64,000 nt of DNA from contig NZ_CP109479.1 in assembly GCF_036227485.1 (NCBI RefSeq), positions 9,610,001-9,674,000 on the forward strand. The letters are read 5' to 3'. The number at the start of each line of letters is the position of its first letter. The first letter of the stretch is position 1. Made by a program: the position numbers and the translations under genes. Below the pieces are notes generated by a model. The model did not search any database. It saw only the letters and a list, made by a program, of their open reading frames with translations, and was not told where the DNA came from. Positions 59,346 to 64,000 of this stretch are shown one piece after another. This DNA comes from Streptomyces sp. NBC_01451 (GTDB lineage Bacteria > Actinomycetota > Actinomycetes > Streptomycetales > Streptomycetaceae).

Positions 59346-61727
59346 ATGTCCAAGGTCGAACACCAGGACGCGACCGTACTTTCCGACTCAGAGCTGCGCA
59401 CGTTGGAGGCGCACTGGCGGGCCGCCAACTATCTGACCGCCTGTCAGATCTACCTGATGTCCAATCCGCTGCTGACCGAACCCCTGACGCCGGAACACAT
59501 CAAACCGCGCCTCCTCGGCCACTGGGGCACCTCACCCGGCCTCAACCTCGTGTACACGCACCTCAACCGGGTGATCAAGGCACGGGGGCTCGACGCGCTG
59601 TGCGTGTGGGGGCCGGGCCACGGGGGGCCGTCGATCCTGGCCAACTCCTGGCTGGAGGGCAGCTACAGCGAGACCTACCCGGACGTGTCGCGGGACGCGG
59701 AGGGGATGGCGCGGCTGTTCCGCCAGTTCTCCTTCCCCGGCGGCGTGCCCAGCCATGTCGCCCCCGAGACGCCGGGCTCGATCCACGAGGGCGGAGAGCT
59801 CGGCTACTCGCTCTCCCACGCGTACGGCGCCGCGCTCGACAACCCGGACCTGCTGGTCGCCTGCGTGATCGGCGACGGCGAGGCGGAGACCGGGCCGCTG
59901 GCCGCTTCCTGGCACTCCAACAAGTTCCTCGACCCCCTCCACGACGGCGCGGTCCTGCCGATCCTGCACCTCAACGGCTACAAGATCGCCAACCCGACCG
60001 TGCTCTCCCGGCTCCCGGAGTCCGAACTCGACCAGCTGCTGCGGGGATACGGCCACGTGCCGATCCATGTCACGGGCGACGACCCGGCCCAGGTGCACCG
60101 GGCCATGGCGGCGGCGATGGACGACGCCCTGGACCGCATAGCCGCGATGCAGCGGAGCGCCCGCGAGGACGGTGTGGCCGAGCGCGTGCACTGGCCCGTG
60201 ATCGTGCTGCGCACGCCGAAGGGCTGGACCGGTCCCGCCGAGGTGGACGGCGAGCCCGTCGAGGGCACCTGGCGTGCCCACCAGGTGCCGCTGGCCGGCG
60301 TCCGCGAGAACCCCGAGCACCTTCGCCAGCTGGAGGCCTGGCTGCGCTCCTACCGGCCCGAGGAGCTCTTCGGCCCGGACGGCCGCCCCTCCGCCGACGT
60401 CCTTGCCTGCGTACCCGACGGCACCAAGCGGCTCGGTGCCACTCCGCACGCCAACGGCGGTCTGCTCCTGCGCGACCTGCCCGTCGCGCCGCTGGACGAG
60501 TTCGCCGTACCCGTCGACAAGCCGGGCACCACCCTGCACGAGCCGACACGGGTGCTGGGCGATCTCCTGGCGCGGGTGATGAAGGACACCGGCGGACGCC
60601 GGGACTTCCGCCTCGTCGGACCGGACGAGACCGCGTCGAACCGGCTGCAGGCAGTCTTCGACGTCAGCGGAAAGGCATGGCAGGCCGAACACCTGCCGGT
60701 CGACGAGCACCTCGACCATCACGGGCGGGTGATGGAGATCCTCTCCGAACACACCTGCCAGGGCTGGCTGGAGGGCTATCTGCTCACCGGACGCCACGGA
60801 CTGTTCTCCTGCTACGAGGCGTTCGTGCACATCGTCGACTCGATGGTCAACCAGCACATCAAGTGGCTTAAGACATCACGGGAGTTGGCGTGGCGTTCCC
60901 CGATCGCCTCCCTCAACTACCTTCTGACGTCGCATGTCTGGCGGCAGGACCACAACGGCTTCTCGCACCAGGACCCCGGCTTCGTCGACCACGTCCTCAA
61001 CAAGAGTCCCGAGGTCGTACGGGTGTATCTGCCGCCGGACGCCAACACCCTGCTGTCGGTGGCGGACCACGCACTGCGCAGCCGCGACTACGTGAACGTG
61101 ATCGTGGCGGGCAAGCAGCCCTGCTTCGACTGGCTGTCCATCGACCAGGCCCGCGCCCACTGCGCCCGCGGCGCCGGCATCTGGGAGTGGGCCGGCACGG
61201 AGAACGGCGGCGAGCCGGACGTGGTGCTGGCCTGCGCCGGCGACGTACCGACCCTGGAGGTGCTGGCCGCCGCGCAGTTGCTGCGCCGTCACCTCCCGGA
61301 TCTCGCCGTCCGCCTGGTCAACGTGGTCGACCTGGCCCGTCTGCTGCCCCGCGAGGAACACCCGCACGGGATGAGCGACTTCGAGTACGACGGCCTGTTC
61401 ACCACGGACAAGCCGGTGATCTTCGCCTACCACGGCTACCCCTGGCTGATCCACCGACTCGCCTACCGCCGTACCGGCCACAACAACCTGCACGTACGCG
61501 GCTACAAGGAGTCGGGCACCACGACCACGCCCTTCGACATGGTCGTCCGCAACGACCTCGACCGCTACCGGCTGGTCATGGACGTCATCGACCGCGTCCC
61601 CGGCCTCGCCGTGCGCGCCGCCGCCGTACGCCAGACGATGGCGGACGCCCGCACGCGGCACCATGCCTGGATCCGCGAGCACGGCACCGACCTGCCCGAG
61701 GTCGCCGACTGGACGTGGAACGCCTGA
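59346..61727 (+). CDS. xfp: Phosphoketolase (xylulose-5-phosphate/fructose-6-phosphate)
   Basis: 793 residues, the usual family length. It splits xylulose 5-phosphate (and often fructose 6-phosphate) with phosphate into acetyl phosphate and glyceraldehyde 3-phosphate (or erythrose 4-phosphate), using thiamine diphosphate. Hallmarks are [47 protein letters not shown], the ThDP motif [21 protein letters not shown], and [15 protein letters not shown] near the end. The ATG at 59346 has CGGAG upstream. A 234-base spacer separates it from the stress operon; GGGTAC at 59277 is a weak SigB-like -10. No acetate kinase gene is in view. A strong hairpin follows the stop. Confidence 0.96.
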   Translation: MSKVEHQDATVLSDSELRTLEAHWRAANYLTACQIYLMSNPLLTEPLTPEHIKPRLLGHWGTSPGLNLVYTHLNRVIKARGLDALCVWGPGHGGPSILANSWLEGSYSETYPDVSRDAEGMARLFRQFSFPGGVPSHVAPETPGSIHEGGELGYSLSHAYGAALDNPDLLVACVIGDGEAETGPLAASWHSNKFLDPLHDGAVLPILHLNGYKIANPTVLSRLPESELDQLLRGYGHVPIHVTGDDPAQVHRAMAAAMDDALDRIAAMQRSAREDGVAERVHWPVIVLRTPKGWTGPAEVDGEPVEGTWRAHQVPLAGVRENPEHLRQLEAWLRSYRPEELFGPDGRPSADVLACVPDGTKRLGATPHANGGLLLRDLPVAPLDEFAVPVDKPGTTLHEPTRVLGDLLARVMKDTGGRRDFRLVGPDETASNRLQAVFDVSGKAWQAEHLPVDEHLDHHGRVMEILSEHTCQGWLEGYLLTGRHGLFSCYEAFVHIVDSMVNQHIKWLKTSRELAWRSPIASLNYLLTSHVWRQDHNGFSHQDPGFVDHVLNKSPEVVRVYLPPDANTLLSVADHALRSRDYVNVIVAGKQPCFDWLSIDQARAHCARGAGIWEWAGTENGGEPDVVLACAGDVPTLEVLAAAQLLRRHLPDLAVRLVNVVDLARLLPREEHPHGMSDFEYDGLFTTDKPVIFAYHGYPWLIHRLAYRRTGHNNLHVRGYKESGTTTTPFDMVVRNDLDRYRLVMDVIDRVPGLAVRAAAVRQTMADARTRHHAWIREHGTDLPEVADWTWNA

Positions 61728-61744
61728 CAGTCCCGACCCGGCCC

Positions 61745-61781
61745 GCGCACCTCCCGCCCTTCCGAGGGGCGGGAGGTGCGC
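61745..61781 (+). terminator. Strong hairpin terminator after phosphoketolase
   Basis: A perfect 15-bp stem (GCGCACCTCCCGCCC with its complement) around a seven-base loop, starting 18 bases after the stop codon. It lacks a T-run, as is usual in Streptomyces. Confidence 0.75.
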
Positions 61782-62179
61782 TGCACGGTTCACCTGGACC
61801 AGGGCGACACCTGCCCGTCGGCCGTCGAGGCCCGGGGGCGCTCCGCCGACGTGGCCGGGCAGGCCTCCTGCCGATGCTGCCGTAGGGTGCGAGCCCTCGG
61901 CCGCAACCGGGCACAGACCCTGCCGACCGCCTGCCGCACCCACGGCATGAGGCTCGACGGCTCAACTTCCTCGGCGTCTGCGACACCGATCCGGAGCTGA
62001 GCCCCGACGCGACGTTCGCCGCCGAACACCCCCACTCCGGGACGCAGGCGAGATCAGTGGTGGGCGGAGGGCAGCGCCGCTTCGCCGACGTCCGCGTGGG
62101 AGGAGGAAGCCCGGCCCGTCGAGGTCGCGGCTCCGGTACCCGGAGCGAACCGGACACCGGGGCCGACCTGTGGGGTTGT
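61782..62179. other. Spacer between convergent genes without a supported gene
   Basis: About 400 bases. A short frame near 61960-62050 reads LNFLGVCDTDPELSPDATF and has coding-like bias, but it has no start, ribosome site or known family; it may be gene debris. Confidence 0.4.
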
Positions 62180-62914
62180 TCAGCCCGGGACCACGGCAAC
62201 GGGGCAGGCGGCCCGGTGCAGGAGAGCGCGTACAGCCTCGTCCCATCGTGTACCGGGCCGTCGCCCCACCACGACCAGTGCGGCGCTCCCGGCGTGGTGC
62301 AGCAGGGCCTGGGCCGGTGTGAAGAGAACGACGTCTTCGAACATCGGAACGTGCGGATACCTCTCGCGCCAGGGACGCAGCACGTCGGCCAGGAGCTGCA
62401 CCTCGTGGTCCTCCCAGGTCGCGCGGTCCCTCTCCGGCACGCCGAAGGGCCACTCGGCGGCACAGGGCGGAAGCGACCAGGCGTGCACGACGTGCAGGAG
62501 GGCGTGCCGTACCCGGGCGCTGTCGCAGGCGAAGTCGATCGTGTCGGCGGAAGGATCCCGGGCGTCCGTTGCGAGAAGGACCGTCCCGGAACCGTGTGCG
62601 GGTGCGGTCCGGTCCGGAACGAGGACCAGGGGCCGGCCGGCCGCCCGTACGGTGTCGGCGAGCCGGAGGCCGAGAGGCCCACCAGCCGCGTCGCTGCCGC
62701 GGGGGACGCCGTACACGATCATCTTCGCCTGCCCCGGTTCCGGCGGTGTGCCCTGGACCGTTCGCATCGGCAGACCGCGCAGCCGCGCCTCCCGCTCGGC
62801 CCAGTCGACCGCGGCGCGGCTCGGTGCCGACGGGTCGGTACAGGCAAGAATCACCTGGCTCCGTCGTACGTTCAGCTCGTCTTGTGCCCCCACCGTGGTC
62901 CTACCTGATCCCAT
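62180..62914 (-). CDS. Universal stress protein with a shortened first domain
   Basis: 244 residues from ATG 62914 (GTG 62893 behind TAGGA is equally good). Domain one starts VILACTDPSAPSRAAVDWAEREARLRGLPM, then jumps to AKMIVYGVPRGSDAAGGPLGLRLADTVRAAGRPLVLV. About 60 residues in the middle of a normal UspA fold are missing and the ATP loop is abnormal. Domain two (TVLLATDARDPSADTIDFACDSA to GRRPGTRWDEAVRALLHRAACPVAVV) is complete. The start overlaps the end of the Rv1733c-like gene by about 40 bases, so the two are co-translated. It probably has an accessory or non-ATP-binding stress role. Confidence 0.85.
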   Translation of the reverse strand: MGSGRTTVGAQDELNVRRSQVILACTDPSAPSRAAVDWAEREARLRGLPMRTVQGTPPEPGQAKMIVYGVPRGSDAAGGPLGLRLADTVRAAGRPLVLVPDRTAPAHGSGTVLLATDARDPSADTIDFACDSARVRHALLHVVHAWSLPPCAAEWPFGVPERDRATWEDHEVQLLADVLRPWRERYPHVPMFEDVVLFTPAQALLHHAGSAALVVVGRRPGTRWDEAVRALLHRAACPVAVVPG

Positions 62915-63468
62915 TCCCTGCCCCATTCGTCCATGCGGCGCCGGTCGAGATGCCACCGGGCGACAGCTCCGCCACCGAACACCAGGCCGCCCAGGCCGGC
63001 CACGGCCGCGGCGCCCAGGAAGCCCGACTCGACGGCTGCCTCGGTGGAACTCGGTGGCGCGGCGGTGAGACGGCCCTGGCTGTCCTGCCACACCATGACA
63101 CCGGCTCCGGCCTTGAGACCGCTGTCCGCCAGGGTTCGGCCGGTACGGATCGAACCGTCGGGCGTCGTCCAGCGCACGGATGCCATCCGGCGATCGGAGG
63201 TTCCGCCGACGGCGGTGGCGCTGAGGGGGACGTCTTCGACGAGTACGGCTCGTACGGACTGCCGATCGGCGCGTTGCAGCGCGAACACCTCGTCCGCGGC
63301 ATGGAACGTCACCAGCCCGGCGATGCCGCCGCCCACGGTGAAGACCGTCCACACGGCCAGCACGACCCAGGCCTCGACGATGTCCTCGCGTCGACGCAGC
63401 GGATTGCTGCGCCACCGCCACATCCGTCGCTTCGTGTACTTGCCGCCACGGGGCATCGGTCCGGACAT
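62872..63468 (-). CDS. Rv1733c-family membrane protein
   Basis: 198 residues from ATG 63468, behind the excellent site GGAGGAGGG. A basic N-terminus with RMWRWRSNPLRRREDIVEAWV precedes a first membrane helix (VVLAVWTVFTVGGGIAGLVTF). An external domain follows (about 55-150: VRAVLVEDVPLSATAVGG, VRWTTPDGSIRTGRTL, AGAGVMVWQDSQGRLTAAPP), then a second helix (FLGAAAVAGLGGLVFGGGAVA) and the tail RRRMDEWGREW. This is the layout of Rv1733c, a strongly DosR-induced membrane protein of M. tuberculosis of unknown function. A perfect DosR/OsdR-type palindrome lies 142 bases upstream (63610). Confidence 0.85.
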   Translation of the reverse strand: MSGPMPRGGKYTKRRMWRWRSNPLRRREDIVEAWVVLAVWTVFTVGGGIAGLVTFHAADEVFALQRADRQSVRAVLVEDVPLSATAVGGTSDRRMASVRWTTPDGSIRTGRTLADSGLKAGAGVMVWQDSQGRLTAAPPSSTEAAVESGFLGAAAVAGLGGLVFGGGAVARWHLDRRRMDEWGREWDQVGPRWGHKTS

Positions 63469-63609
63469 CGCCCTCCTCCTCGTCCTTGTCGTCCTCGTCG
63501 TCCTGACACTTCCGAAGATGACAGCCGAGGCCGTGCCGCGGCATGGGCCGACCGGGCGCCGACGCGGGTCCAGTCGGACCGGATCCACGGTCGGGAAGGG
63601 CAGGAGAAG

Positions 63610-63623
63610 GGGCCGGACGGCCC
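63610..63623. promoter_or_regulatory. DosR/OsdR-type palindrome (GGGCCGGACGGCCC)
   Basis: Perfect arms around GA, 142 bases before the start of the leftward Rv1733c-like/usp pair and about 250 bases before the rightward XRE gene. It matches the copies near pfl. Confidence 0.55.
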
Positions 63624-63740
63624 AGGCAGGGCGGATGATTACCGGACAAACTGAAAGCGCGGTGCAAAGCGCTCCGCTGGAAGTGCGGCGATGGGCCGTC
63701 GGTCGTCTGCGGCGCCGTCGTGGCTGGTCGCGCACTTCCC

Positions 63741-63759
63741 CGCGCCCCTTCGGGGCGCG
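63741..63759. terminator. GC hairpin CGCGCCCC-TTC-GGGGCGCG
   Basis: A perfect 8-bp stem with a TTC loop, a sequence often seen between Streptomyces genes. Here it lies in a divergent spacer, so it may be a mobile intergenic hairpin or part of an untranslated leader rather than a classical terminator. Confidence 0.45.
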
Positions 63760-63871
63760 GCCGTACCGCAGCGGACTTCGCCCCACTGCTCAGCCCGCAC
63801 TCCAAAGGACAGGGAGGAACGTCATCGCACAGCTGGTCACCCACACCCCTGACGAGAGGACCCGAGGGGCC

Positions 63872-64000
63872 ATGACCGAACAGACACAGGCGGGCGGGAC
63901 GCAGGGCCCGCCCGCCGGCGACCTGGGCCGTCGGCTGGCCGCACGCCGTGTTCAGCTCGGGCTGACACGTGAGGAGACGGCCGCCCGGGCGGGCATGGCC
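63872..64000 (+). CDS. XRE-family helix-turn-helix protein (3' end outside window)
   Basis: Only the first 43 residues are present, from ATG 63872 behind GAGGGG. After a Gly/Pro-rich lead (TEQTQAGGTQGPPAGD) comes LGRRLAARRVQLGLTREETAARAGMA, the first helices of an XRE domain. In Streptomyces stress loci such starts commonly belong to HTH proteins with a pyridoxamine-oxidase-like C-terminal domain, but this cannot be seen here. Confidence 0.75.
   Translation, partial: MTEQTQAGGTQGPPAGDLGRRLAARRVQLGLTREETAARAGMA

Overview
The window is high-GC actinomycete DNA, most likely from a Streptomyces chromosome arm. The evidence is very strong G/C preference at third codon positions, actinomycete gene families (modular PKS, SigB-type sigma factor, OsdR/DevR-like regulator, Rv1733c family) and frequent ATGA start/stop overlaps. 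It falls into two halves that meet at about 29.2-30.1 kb.

1-29.2 kb is part of a natural-product locus. Two type I PKS genes (2-13786, incomplete at the left edge, and 13783-18408) carry one partial and three complete modules. Three ATs are malonyl-type and intact. The AT of the third module is a truncated relic without its catalytic serine, and the KR of the last module has Trp in place of the catalytic Tyr. Next come a UbiA-type prenyltransferase, a cytoplasmic histidine kinase/NarL-type regulator pair, and an aldo/keto-reductase-like protein lacking three of its four catalytic residues. 23.1-28.3 kb is a graveyard: IS3 and IS30 transposase fragments, a frameshifted DltA/VinM-like adenylation gene, a broken ACP-KS-AT piece, and an open but catalytically dead KS-AT. 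An intact Sfp-type phosphopantetheinyl transferase and a probable 49-residue small protein close this half. The wreckage resembles the starter end of a macrolactam pathway, so the locus may be decaying or may have been rebuilt.

30.1-48.8 kb is an ion-homeostasis and stress region. It holds a two-gene anion-type ABC importer without a binding protein, a frameshifted mgtC, an ArsR repressor, a CorA domain fused to the tail of a Kup potassium transporter, an SDR lacking the catalytic Lys, a kdpB relic, an N-truncated membrane protein with a nonsense codon, a Na+/H+ antiporter, KdpD without KdpE, a DUF4118 membrane protein, a KimA-like permease and a SigB-type sigma factor. Paired GTCAA repeats 11 bp apart lie in front of kdpD/antiporter and in front of the KimA-like gene, suggesting a shared OmpR-type (KdpE-like) regulator.

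48.8-64 kb looks like a dormancy/hypoxia island comparable to the OsdR (DevR/DosR-like) region of Streptomyces. It has a PLD-type cardiolipin synthase, two flavin/deazaflavin proteins, the OsdR-like response regulator, pyruvate formate-lyase and its activase, three universal stress proteins, an alcohol dehydrogenase, phosphoketolase, an Rv1733c-family membrane protein and the start of an XRE regulator. A palindrome of the form GGGCCG-NN-CGGCCC recurs in front of the regulator/pfl, a small membrane-protein gene and the Rv1733c-like gene, with a looser copy before the first usp. It fits the 14-bp core of the mycobacterial DosR box and points to one regulon joining stress proteins with fermentative carbon metabolism in an aerobic organism.
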